Assembly (NCBI GenBank): GCA_016764135.1
Contig: JAESSL010000125.1
Location: forward strand, 1 to 7,112
DNA: 7,112 nucleotides
Direction: 5' to 3'
From: Alphaproteobacteria bacterium
Lineage (GTDB): Bacteria > Pseudomonadota > Alphaproteobacteria > UBA8366 > GCA-2717185
Shown one piece after another: positions 1 through 5,852 of this stretch (its first letter is position 1; the number at the start of each line of letters is the position of its first letter). Below the pieces are notes generated by a model. That model had not been told where the DNA came from, did no database searches, and saw nothing but the letters and a program-made list of their open reading frames with translations. The position numbers and the translations under genes are program-made.

Positions 1-550
1 CCATACGCGCCGCGCCATCGCCTTCCCAACTTCGGTTTTTCTTCGGGCTGCCATGCAATTTCATAAAATCGTGAATAGCTTCCTTATCGTCCAGAAGCGC
101 CTTCATGGAATCCGATAACCCGGCATAGGCCGCGGCGGCGCCCACAAAAATTGTATCGCCCCCTGCGATGGGACATTCCACCGCGCGAAGTATCGACGCA
201 AATTCCGGCGCGCTTCGAAATATACCGTCGCTGTGAAAATGATTTACGTTGGGCGGGCGGTCCTTATCGTTGATCAGGACGGACATTTCTGGCGTTTCGT
301 CCAGCACTTCAAAGGCGGTCCGCTTGGCGATACGCAATCGCCCGAACATACCAGCGAAAGCGACATGCTGTTTTGGCGTTAAATGCTGATCGCGAAAGAA
401 AACAACGCCGTGGCGCATCAGCGCCGCGTGAATTTCCCCGCATGTAATTTCTGATGGCGCCTCGGTCAAGTCGACGCCGTCAATTGTCGCGCCGACCGCC
501 GGCGTCAAGGGCGTTACGGATATATGCTTATAGATCGCGACGTCCGACAT
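1..550 (-). CDS. TauD/TfdA-family Fe(II)/2-oxoglutarate dioxygenase, C-terminus off the left edge
   Basis: Seen: the minus strand is open from an ATG at 550 to the window edge, giving 183 residues with no stop. The N-terminus follows the family pattern: a 'TPLTPAVGATIDGVDL' strand-turn-strand at about residues 13-28, 'GVVFFRDQ' at 48-55, and the iron-binding 'HSD' at 106-108 within NHFHSDG, followed by 'GGDTIF' at about 130-135. The distal iron-binding His and the 2-oxoglutarate-binding Arg would lie beyond the left edge, so catalytic completeness cannot be judged. Known: this family hydroxylates substrates such as taurine, alkyl sulfates, phenoxyacetates or carnitine precursors, using O2 and 2-oxoglutarate in the cytoplasm. 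The start is supported by the family alignment; the ribosome site (GAAG, 4 nt away) is weak, and an upstream ATG at 560 is out of frame. It is the second TauD-type gene in the window and appears to have its own promoter. The substrate is unknown. Confidence 0.85.
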   Translation of the reverse strand, partial: MSDVAIYKHISVTPLTPAVGATIDGVDLTEAPSEITCGEIHAALMRHGVVFFRDQHLTPKQHVAFAGMFGRLRIAKRTAFEVLDETPEMSVLINDKDRPPNVNHFHSDGIFRSAPEFASILRAVECPIAGGDTIFVGAAAAYAGLSDSMKALLDDKEAIHDFMKLHGSPKKNRSWEGDGAARM

Positions 551-588
551 TTATCTTCATCCCACATGGTTACGCCTTGCCTCATCCT

Positions 589-617
589 AAATTAAGTCCG
601 GACTAAACAAAACGCAA
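589..617 (-). promoter_or_regulatory. Candidate promoter/operator ahead of the left-edge dioxygenase
   Basis: A perfect 10-bp palindrome, AGTCCGGACT, sits at 595-604, with partly symmetric flanks (TTaAGTCC/GGACTaAA). On the minus strand it falls exactly in the 17-nt spacer between a weak -35-like TTGCGT (612-617) and a weak -10-like TAATTT (589-594), about 40-65 nt upstream of the dioxygenase start at 550. Both hexamers match consensus at only three of six positions, so the promoter call is weak. The palindrome itself is exact and well placed to be a repressor site. The regulator is not identifiable from the sequence. Confidence 0.35.
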
Positions 618-679
618 AGGGTCACAAGGAAGGAAAATTTCCGGCGCCGACAAGGGAAGTCGCAATTCCCACAATAGAT

Positions 680-1408
680 CTACTGAATGCCAAAAAGTGA
701 GTGCCAATACGATCGCTCTTTCACCGGCTGGGAACGCAACCAGGCAATCGACTGGTTTATCTCGTCGCCGGTCTTCGCACCCTCGGGCGCCGGTTCCCCC
801 AAAATATCATAATGAACTTTATACAAGGACCTGAACCGGACCGTTGGCGTCGCAGCCTGAGCCGTGCTGAGCGCCCGACCTTTTATCGTCGACCAATAGA
901 TACGGTCACATATGGGCCCCAATTGCGGCGCCATCAAAGACCACAAGGGCAACAAAGGAAAGCCAGGCCGCGTGATGAACATGCAACTCGTATCAGTGTT
1001 CTTTACACCGTCGCTCCACGTATCCGTCAACGCCATCGTGGATCCGTCCAACCGATGAATTGTGCGGCCGGCCGTACAAATAGCGGCGCCAGTTTCCTCA
1101 TGCAAACGCACCATTGTTTCAACATGGTCCGAGGTAAACCAGTTGTCCTCATCCAGAAAAACAATGGCCTCATAACCCTCATTCACCGCCATCGCAGCGC
1201 CTATGCATCGCGGTAGATTGCCACCTGCGCCATGCGCCTTGGGTAAGCGAATTTCCGAAAGCCCGCGCTCAGCCGCCAGGGCGTGTGGGTGGCCATCAGA
1301 CACCAGAATGTGGTCGCATGCATATGTTTGCGCTGCGACGCTATCGACGCATTGCCGGAAAATGGCGTCGAGCGGTTGGTAATACGGGGTGATAATTGCG
1401 ACTTTCAT
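680..1408 (-). CDS. Family-2-like (GT-A fold) glycosyltransferase
   Basis: The protein has about 242 residues. It opens with MKVAIITPYYQP, the usual first strand of GT-A family-2 glycosyltransferases, continues with 'SVAAQTY' and 'ILVSDGH' (residues 23-40), and carries an acidic nucleotide-sugar/metal motif LDEDNW at 85-90 (DED in place of the usual DxD). A 'GPICDRIYW' segment near residue 195 resembles the acceptor-side region. There are no membrane segments or signal peptide, so it probably acts in the cytoplasm. I chose the ATG at 1408 because homology begins there and an AAGGA lies upstream; a GTG at 1411 or ATG at 1420 is possible. The frame stays open upstream to 1564, but that part is unlike the family and overlaps the epimerase. 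The start overlaps a TGA (TGATG) in the restored frame of the epimerase, which suggests translational coupling. Donor and acceptor are unknown. Confidence 0.8.
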   Translation of the reverse strand: MKVAIITPYYQPLDAIFRQCVDSVAAQTYACDHILVSDGHPHALAAERGLSEIRLPKAHGAGGNLPRCIGAAMAVNEGYEAIVFLDEDNWFTSDHVETMVRLHEETGAAICTAGRTIHRLDGSTMALTDTWSDGVKNTDTSCMFITRPGFPLLPLWSLMAPQLGPICDRIYWSTIKGRALSTAQAATPTVRFRSLYKVHYDILGEPAPEGAKTGDEINQSIAWLRSQPVKERSYWHSLFGIQ

Positions 1409-2285
1409 CACAATAACCATTCCTTCGAACAGTACTGAGCCAACATCGCGGAAAGGCCCGTGGGTCGATAGGCAAACCCCGCGCAGCAAAGCTGTAGTCG
1501 ATAAGGGGCGCCGGCGCTCCACCCTGTATTTCGAAAATTTCTGATGTGGATTGCACTGCGTCAATCATCGTCTGGACGGCCAGTCGCAAATCAACCGCCG
1601 CCGAAGCCCCCAAAACAACCGTATCGTATTGAATTGAGCGAGATTCCAACGCGTACAACACCAACGCCGTCAAATCGTCAATATGCACAGCGCGATTAAA
1701 GGGGCGATTGGCGTTAAAGAGTTGAATCGCCGCACCAGCCTGTATTTTGTCAGCGAGGCTCGGTAGGAATCCACCATGTGCGCCATGCCCCAAGACACCT
1801 GGCAAGCGAATGATCAACCGCCTTAATCCAGGGTCGGACATCGTGAGATGGATTTCACTATCCAGTTTAGACGCTCCGTAAACGCCGCGAGGTCTCGGCG
1901 GTGTTAATTCATTTACCACGCCTGCGCCTAACGTATCGGTCACCGCAACAGACGAAATATGGATAAAGCACCCAACGCCCGCAGCAACGGCCCGGTCCGC
2001 GAGACGCCGCGTCGCCAGGACATTGTCCACAAAATACTGTTTTTCAGAAATCTCCGCTTCTTCGCGAACGCCCGCCGCATGGATGATGGCGTCAACGTCC
2101 TCCGGCAACGCGCCCAATTCATTTAGATCGCATTGCAGGGTTTTTAACGAGTCGTCGGCCACTGGCGCTGGCTGCGTCGAGGCGTTGTCTCGGAAATTAG
2201 CGATAACGTCATAGCCTTTTTCAAGGCAGGCCATCACCATATGCGCGCCAATAAATCCACCAGCGCCCGTAATCAATACGCGCAT
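1341..2285 (-). CDS. NAD-dependent epimerase/dehydratase (extended SDR), probable 3' frameshift
   Basis: The intact frame encodes 314 residues. The N-terminal Rossmann nucleotide site is GAGGFIG (7-13); 'DAIIHAAGV' spans 65-73, the catalytic Ser region 'HISSVAV' 109-115, and the catalytic Y-x3-K is Y136/K140 in VYGASK. 'HIDDL' at 201-205 is typical of sugar-nucleotide epimerases and reductases. An AGAGGG ribosome site lies 5 nt before the ATG at 2285. The last 35 or so residues (after about residue 279) are Arg-rich, unlike the family, and run about 70 bp into the glycosyltransferase. One added base near 1450 would instead give AFP-AMLAQYCSKEWLL and a stop overlapping the glycosyltransferase ATG, for about 292 residues. 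The gene is probably the first of a two-gene operon making or attaching a modified sugar; the exact substrate is unknown. Confidence 0.85.
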   Translation of the reverse strand: MRVLITGAGGFIGAHMVMACLEKGYDVIANFRDNASTQPAPVADDSLKTLQCDLNELGALPEDVDAIIHAAGVREEAEISEKQYFVDNVLATRRLADRAVAAGVGCFIHISSVAVTDTLGAGVVNELTPPRPRGVYGASKLDSEIHLTMSDPGLRRLIIRLPGVLGHGAHGGFLPSLADKIQAGAAIQLFNANRPFNRAVHIDDLTALVLYALESRSIQYDTVVLGASAAVDLRLAVQTMIDAVQSTSEIFEIQGGAPAPLIDYSFAARGLPIDPRAFPRCWLSTVRRNGYCDESRNYHPVLPTARRHFPAMRR

Positions 2286-2290
2286 TGTTA

Positions 2291-2296
2291 CCCTCT
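2291..2296 (-). promoter_or_regulatory. Ribosome binding site of the epimerase gene
   Basis: AGAGGG on the minus strand lies 5 nt upstream of the ATG at 2285. It supports that start over any internal one, and the GxxGxxG motif begins at residue 7 from it. Confidence 0.6.
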
Positions 2297-2336
2297 GGAG
2301 ACAAGTTAACAGGACGGCTCATACTTCTGGTCCCCG

Positions 2337-2366
2337 ACCGTAGGGCGGATTCAAAGCCTGTGTCAA
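2337..2366 (-). promoter_or_regulatory. Sigma-70-like promoter for the epimerase-glycosyltransferase pair
   Basis: The minus strand carries a perfect consensus -35 hexamer TTGACA (2361-2366), an 18-nt spacer, and a weak -10-like TACGGT (2337-2342, three of six matches). It lies just past the terminator of the preceding operon and about 50 nt ahead of the epimerase start, where a fresh promoter is needed. The -35 match is strong; the -10 assignment is tentative. Confidence 0.5.
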
Positions 2367-2383
2367 TTTTAAGCGTCTAAATG

Positions 2384-2413
2384 AAAAAAGGCCGCCCCCA
2401 TTCAGGAGCGGCC
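2384..2413 (-). terminator. Rho-independent terminator of the M-S subunit operon
   Basis: On the minus strand a 9-bp GC-rich stem, GGCCGCTCC paired with GGGGCGGCC (2405-2413 with 2390-2398, one T.G pair), encloses a 6-nt loop and is followed directly by six T residues (2384-2389). It starts about 36 nt past the stop of the 2Fe-2S subunit gene. This is a textbook intrinsic terminator and marks the end of that transcript before any large-subunit gene. Confidence 0.9.
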
Positions 2414-2449
2414 CTTAAACAAAATTACAAACGGTTTTGAATCGCGTCG

Positions 2450-2926
2450 TTAGGCGCTTTTCATATCCGCTGCAACATCCAGCACAGAGCTGATGATCTT
2501 ATCGTAACCGGTGCACCGGCAAAGATTACCAGCCAGCCAGTACCGAACTTCAGTTTCTGTCGGATCCGGGTTTTTCTCCAGCAACGATTTCGCTGCGATC
2601 AAAACGCCCGGTGTGCAGATGCCGCATTGCAGAGCGGCTTCTTCCAGGAAACGTTGTTGCAACGGATGCAATTTTTCGCCGTCCGCCATGCCTTCAATTG
2701 TCTCGATCGATTGCCCTTCGGCCTCGACGCCCAACACCAGACAGGAGCATACCAAACGCCCATCAACCGTGACGCTACAAGCGCCGCAATCGCCGGACGC
2801 ACAGCCTTCCTTGCTGCCCGTCAGACCCAACTCGTCGCGCAAAACGTCGAGAAGGGTTTGTTGTGTTTCGCAAAGGAACTCTACGGGTTCCCCATTGATT
2901 GTCGTCGTTACGTGATGTTTCGCCAT
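2450..2926 (-). CDS. coxS: 2Fe-2S subunit of a molybdenum hydroxylase (CoxS-like, XDH/CODH family)
   Basis: The 158-residue length fits the family. All eight cluster cysteines are visible: a plant-ferredoxin-like set C42, C47, C50, C62 (GCASGDCGAC then C-x11-C), and a helical-domain set C101, C104, C136, C138 (QCGICTPG ... CRCTGY). These bind two [2Fe-2S] clusters that pass electrons from the molybdopterin site to FAD. The spacing matches CO dehydrogenase CoxS, but this pattern is shared by small subunits acting on many substrates, so the symbol means family, not CO oxidation. The start overlaps the stop of the FAD-subunit gene by one base (TAATG), with GAGGAG (2933-2938) 6 nt upstream, so the two are translationally coupled. 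A strong terminator follows; the large catalytic subunit is not beside it. Confidence 0.95.
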   Translation of the reverse strand: MAKHHVTTTINGEPVEFLCETQQTLLDVLRDELGLTGSKEGCASGDCGACSVTVDGRLVCSCLVLGVEAEGQSIETIEGMADGEKLHPLQQRFLEEAALQCGICTPGVLIAAKSLLEKNPDPTETEVRYWLAGNLCRCTGYDKIISSVLDVAADMKSA

Positions 2927-3795
2927 TAGTTGCTCCTCGCGCGGTCCAGGGCAATGGCCGCGGTGCGACGCGCTATGACGCCTGCGACTTTCGTACGGAA
3001 TTCAATTGTTCCCCGTTTGTCGTCAATCGGGTTACAGGCGGCGCTGGCCGCTGCGGCCAGTTTTTCCATTGCGGCGTCGTCTACTTTGGTGCCGATAAGC
3101 GCGTTCGCCGCGTCAGCAACTACCAGAGCCGTCGGCGCAACAGCGCCCAAAACAACACGAGCCGCCGTGCAAACACCGTTATCGTCGAGCGTCAAATTGA
3201 TGCCAACGCCAACAACCGCGATGTCCATTTCCGTCCGGGGAATAAACCGCAGATAGGCGTCGCCGCCGTTTGCGTTTTGTCCGGGCAGGAAGAAACTGAC
3301 GATCATCTCGCCTTTGGTCAGAGATGTTTTGCCTGGCGAAATCGCGATACTTTCCACCGGCGCTTCCCGGGTTCCGTTCGGGCCCACGATCTTGCAGGTC
3401 ATGCCTGCAGCGATCATCGCCGGAACGCTGTCCGCGGCGGGGGACGCATTGCAAAGGTTCCCGGCCAATGTGCACCGGCCCTGGATTTGCGTCGATCCGA
3501 TCAGATCAAACGCTTCCACCACGCCCGGCCATGCAGATTTGACCGCATCGTTTTCATTCAATTCCGCGCCGGATACAGCGCCGCCGATCCGAAAACCGCC
3601 ATTTTCTTCCGTGACGGTCCGCATTTCATCAATGCCTTTGATGTCGATGATGAGCGACGGAGTTACCATGCCGGCCCTCAACTGGACCAACAAGTCGGTC
3701 CCCCCTGCGAGAACGCGGGTGTTTGCATCACCGTTCGCCAACAAAGCGACAGCTTCGTCAACGGTTCCCGGTTTTTCAAATTGTATTGTGTTCAT
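2926..3795 (-). CDS. coxM: FAD-binding medium subunit of a molybdenum hydroxylase (CoxM-like)
   Basis: The 289-residue length fits the family. The N-terminal FAD-binding domain begins 'FEKPGTVDEAVALL' and contains the first flavin motif AGGTDLL (30-36). The second, TLAGNLCNASPAAD (109-122), corresponds to the T-x-GGN-x-ANASPAAD flavin loop of CoxM and xanthine dehydrogenase FAD domains. The C-terminal 'CO dehydrogenase flavoprotein' domain includes 'RGTIEFRTKVAGVIARR' (about residues 262-278). The protein takes electrons from the small subunit and hands them to an external acceptor. The ATG at 3795 is the only good start; its ribosome site (GTGAG, 5 nt away) is partial. It is the first gene of a two-gene unit with the 2Fe-2S subunit. 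Upstream lies a 354-bp gap with no large-subunit gene. The substrate of the complex is unknown. Confidence 0.93.
   Translation of the reverse strand: MNTIQFEKPGTVDEAVALLANGDANTRVLAGGTDLLVQLRAGMVTPSLIIDIKGIDEMRTVTEENGGFRIGGAVSGAELNENDAVKSAWPGVVEAFDLIGSTQIQGRCTLAGNLCNASPAADSVPAMIAAGMTCKIVGPNGTREAPVESIAISPGKTSLTKGEMIVSFFLPGQNANGGDAYLRFIPRTEMDIAVVGVGINLTLDDNGVCTAARVVLGAVAPTALVVADAANALIGTKVDDAAMEKLAAAASAACNPIDDKRGTIEFRTKVAGVIARRTAAIALDRARSN
2933..2938 (-). promoter_or_regulatory. Ribosome binding site of the 2Fe-2S subunit, inside the upstream gene
   Basis: GAGGAG on the minus strand lies 6 nt ahead of the ATG at 2926, inside the last codons of the FAD-subunit gene. It fixes the start of the small subunit and supports the TAATG coupled overlap. 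Confidence 0.7.
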
Positions 3796-3834
3796 TACGA
3801 CTCACTTGGTTTCGTGTTTCGCTATAGCCATTCG

Positions 3835-3862
3835 AATTTTGGCTCCGTCCCATTTCACTCAA
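3835..3862 (-). promoter_or_regulatory. Weak candidate promoter of the M-S subunit operon
   Basis: On the minus strand TTGAGT (3857-3862, four of six matches to the -35 box) is followed after 16 nt by AAAATT (3835-3840, three of six to the -10 box), leaving a leader of about 40 nt to the ATG at 3795. The -35 lies inside an arm of the inverted repeat at 3856-3874. The match is poor and the call rests mainly on position. Confidence 0.25.
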
Positions 3863-3874
3863 GCATTTTGAGTG
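3856..3874. repeat. Perfect 7-5-7 inverted repeat upstream of the FAD-subunit gene (candidate operator)
   Basis: CACTCAA at 3856-3862 and TTGAGTG at 3868-3874 are exact inverted copies around a 5-bp spacer. The 19-bp span and its place 61-79 bp upstream of the FAD-subunit start fit a dimeric repressor or activator site. The DNA is not followed by a T-run in either direction, so a terminator is unlikely. Confidence 0.4.
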
Positions 3875-4099
3875 TCACAGCCCCGGAATTCCTCGAAACG
3901 GCGCCCAATTTCTCACTGGCGTTGCCCCGCAAAGTTCTCATGACGCGCCTCGCCGCAACGATTGTATTGATGGAAAATCAACATTTCACGGATTGGTCGT
4001 CGAGAATTAGGGTGCAAGCCCTCCCTATTTCGAGATTAACACGGCGACGACGCTCCGCTCAAGCGCTACCGGCCACGTTCCTCGAATAACGAGATTGCA

Positions 4100-4122
4100 A
4101 AACCATACTACCGCCATGGTTT
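4100..4122 (-). terminator. Hairpin downstream of the complete dioxygenase gene, possible weak terminator
   Basis: Exact 7-bp arms AAACCAT and ATGGTTT enclose a 9-nt loop, starting 27 nt past the dioxygenase stop. On the minus strand the second arm ends in TTTT, but the stem is AT-rich and no further T-tract follows. Its position is right for the end of the hydrolase-crotonase-dioxygenase operon; its strength is doubtful. Confidence 0.3.
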
Positions 4123-4149
4123 AGGAGTCTTCCAGCCCTAATTCACAAT

Positions 4150-5025
4150 CTACTCGTGGAAACGGTCCACAATAGCGCGCAGCATGATTCGACGCTCTGT
4201 CGGCGCATACGCGCCCTCACCCCGATGAATGGTGCTCCGCTCATCCCAGATGAGTAAATCACCCGGCGTCCAATGATGGTGAAAAATTGCGTCCGGTCGC
4301 ACAACCTGCGCCATCAAATCTTTCACCAGTGCAATGCTGTCCGCCTTATCCATGTCCTCAAACCGATGCGTATGGGTTTCATTGACGTACAAGATGTCAG
4401 CGCCATCGTCCGGATGCCGGGTAACGGCGGGATGCCGGACGTCCTGTTGCGCTTTTTCCTGCTCGTCCGTTAGCGAATTATCATACATCTCCCCGCCGGG
4501 GCCTGCGCCATGCCTGTGAAGCCCGGTCAAGTTCCGCAACTGTGACTGCAAATCCGGCGCCAACTGATCAAACGCCGTTCGCATATCAATAAACAGCGTC
4601 CCCGCGCCATTCTTTGGCGTTTCATAAGCATGCAGAATGCCCAGCGCGGGCGGGTCGGCGGTGTAACTGCCATCGGAATGCCAATTCGTCGCCCGCTTGA
4701 CGCCAAAACTGTCAACGGACCCATCCGGCGCGACATTGGTCAGCCACGACAATCCCGGATAGTCATCATGCCGGTACTTGCGCAGGACATGTTCCTGCAG
4801 GCTTCCAAAGCCGCCCGCAAAGTCATGAAACGCCATTGCATCCAGGTCCTGATCGCCAAACACCAGAACGGGATACTCGACCAAGACTCTTCGCAGCGCG
4901 GCGAATACCGGCGATTCCAGAGGTTTTGACAAATCAAGGTCACTGATCCGTGCGGCCGGTTTCCCCGCAACCGGCGTTACGGAGAAACTGGCGCCGCCAG
5001 TGTCAATGGAATGCGTTTCCGCCAA
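4150..5025 (-). CDS. TauD/TfdA-family Fe(II)/2-oxoglutarate dioxygenase, complete, probable TTG start
   Basis: From the TTG at 5025 the protein has 291 residues, normal for the family. 'FSVTPVAGKPAARISDLDLSKPL' (residues 14-36) is the usual N-terminal strand pair. The iron triad is H116 and D118 (NWHSDGSY) plus H267 (DERSTIHRGEG), and the 2-oxoglutarate-binding Arg is in 'ERRIMLR' (277-283). 'PGDLLIWD' (254-261) precedes the distal His as expected. Known: such enzymes couple 2-oxoglutarate decarboxylation to hydroxylation, often cleaving C-S, C-O or C-N bonds through a hemiacetal. No in-frame ATG or GTG exists between the crotonase stop and residue 64, so TTG (4 nt past that stop) is the best start. 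Its ribosome site is poor, so coupling to the crotonase is likely. An ATG at 5160 would give a basic, unrelated extension overlapping the crotonase. The substrate is unknown. Confidence 0.88.
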   Translation of the reverse strand: MAETHSIDTGGASFSVTPVAGKPAARISDLDLSKPLESPVFAALRRVLVEYPVLVFGDQDLDAMAFHDFAGGFGSLQEHVLRKYRHDDYPGLSWLTNVAPDGSVDSFGVKRATNWHSDGSYTADPPALGILHAYETPKNGAGTLFIDMRTAFDQLAPDLQSQLRNLTGLHRHGAGPGGEMYDNSLTDEQEKAQQDVRHPAVTRHPDDGADILYVNETHTHRFEDMDKADSIALVKDLMAQVVRPDAIFHHHWTPGDLLIWDERSTIHRGEGAYAPTERRIMLRAIVDRFHE

Positions 5026-5029
5026 GCTC

Positions 5030-5809
5030 TTAGCTACCCGACCATTTCGGCGGGCGTTTTTCGGCAAAGGCCTTCGGCCCTTCAATAAAGTCGGCGCTTT
5101 CGTCGAGCGCTTTACGCGCGGGATAAACCGTCGCAATCGCGGCCTCCAGCGAATCTTCATCGAGTCCACGGTACACCGATTGCTTGGAGGCGCGAATCGA
5201 CATCGGCGAACATTCCATAATCTGCGCCGCCCAGCGCTTTGCACCCGCCAAAGCCTCGCCCTGCGGCACGACTTCGTTCACAAACCCCATCGAGAGCCCT
5301 TCTTCCGCGCTGACGCGGCGACCGGTCAAAATCATGCCCAAGGCTTGTTTGGAGGGGATCATGCGCGGCAAACGGTGAACGCCGCCCGCGCCCGCCGTCA
5401 ATCCCACGCGGGGTTCCGGCAGTGCAAAGATGGCGTTCTCCGCCGCAATAATAAGGTCACAGGCCAGCGCGAGTTCAAACCCGCCGCCCATGGCGAATCC
5501 ATTCACCGCGGCAATAAGCGGTTTATCGAGGTCAAAGCGCGTCGTGATGCCACCAAAACCGGACGCCGGCTTATCGCGCGTGCCGCCGCCAGCCTGAAAT
5601 TTAAGATCATTTCCGGCGCTGAACGCCTTGTCGCCCGCGCCGGTCAAAATGGCGATCCACTGATCCGGATCATCGCGGAAATTGTCGAACACTTCAGCGA
5701 ATTCAAAATGCGCGGGTGAATGCAGGGCATTATAGACCTCTGGACGGTTGACGGTGATAATCGTCACCTTGTCTTCGCGTTCGACTTTTAAAAATTCATA
5801 TTCTTTCAT
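5030..5809 (-). CDS. Enoyl-CoA hydratase/isomerase (crotonase superfamily)
   Basis: The protein has 259 residues, the usual crotonase length. The first oxyanion-hole segment is AFSAGNDLK (62-70), the second is NGFAMGGGFELALACD (103-118), and then 'FALPEPRVGL' (128-137). Both catalytic glutamates of true hydratases are in place: E112 (GGGFELA) and E132 (LPEPRVG). It ends with the typical 'AFAEKRPPKW'. Known: members hydrate or isomerise acyl-CoA double bonds, and the nearest subgroups include short-chain enoyl-CoA hydratases and carnitinyl-CoA dehydratases; sequence alone does not separate these. The ATG at 5809 is preceded by GGAGG at 5 nt. A longer frame from 5881 overlaps the sulfatase end and adds non-family residues. 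The gene lies 43 nt after the sulfatase and 4 nt before the dioxygenase, which suggests one operon, and implies a CoA-thioester step in that pathway. Confidence 0.93.
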   Translation of the reverse strand: MKEYEFLKVEREDKVTIITVNRPEVYNALHSPAHFEFAEVFDNFRDDPDQWIAILTGAGDKAFSAGNDLKFQAGGGTRDKPASGFGGITTRFDLDKPLIAAVNGFAMGGGFELALACDLIIAAENAIFALPEPRVGLTAGAGGVHRLPRMIPSKQALGMILTGRRVSAEEGLSMGFVNEVVPQGEALAGAKRWAAQIMECSPMSIRASKQSVYRGLDEDSLEAAIATVYPARKALDESADFIEGPKAFAEKRPPKWSGS

Positions 5810-5814
5810 AGCAT

Positions 5815-5819
5815 CCTCC
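5815..5819 (-). promoter_or_regulatory. Ribosome binding site that decides the crotonase start
   Basis: GGAGG on the minus strand is 5 nt ahead of the ATG at 5809. It favours this start over the in-frame ATG at 5881, which would overlap the upstream sulfatase gene. Confidence 0.75.
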
Positions 5820-5852
5820 GTCGCGGGGTTTCTGATAAGCGTGTTGGTAAAA

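Larger units (their letters stand above)
3796..4149 (-). other. 354-bp intergenic region, no convincing gene
   Basis: This is the longest gap in the window, between the stop of the complete dioxygenase and the start of the FAD-subunit gene. It holds inverted repeats at 4100-4122, 3967-3981 and 3856-3874 and should contain the promoter for the M-S pair. On the minus strand a 30-codon frame (4025-4117) and a TTG-started 34-codon frame (3913-4017) exist, but neither has a well-placed ribosome site or recognisable similarity. I see no tRNA, insertion-sequence end or recognisable gene remnant. Confidence 0.6.

Noticed and set aside
654..670. GGGAA/TTCCC inverted repeat just past the glycosyltransferase stop, considered as a terminator
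   Set aside because: The arms are only 5 bp, the loop is 7 nt, and no T-run follows on the minus strand.
1409..1564. Upstream extension of the glycosyltransferase frame to an ATG at 1564
   Set aside because: The added residues do not resemble the family, overlap the epimerase, and the homology-bearing MKVAIITPYY begins at 1408.
2899..4089. A 396-codon open frame on the plus strand
   Set aside because: It is antisense to the well-supported FAD-subunit gene, its translation is Arg- and Cys-rich with no recognisable motif, and its extension into the gap has no ribosome site or family match. It looks like a codon-bias shadow.
4025..4117. A 30-codon minus-strand frame with hydrophobic residues, considered as a leader peptide or small protein
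   Set aside because: No suitably spaced ribosome site, no recognisable membrane topology or similarity, and its ATG lies in a hairpin; chance is the simplest explanation.
3880..4149. Possible insertion-sequence or transposase remnant in the intergenic gap
   Set aside because: No terminal repeats, target duplication or catalytic motif could be seen in any frame.
5000..5719. A 239-codon open frame on the plus strand
   Set aside because: It is antisense to the crotonase, whose catalytic motifs are intact; the translation is strongly basic and low in similarity to anything known to me.
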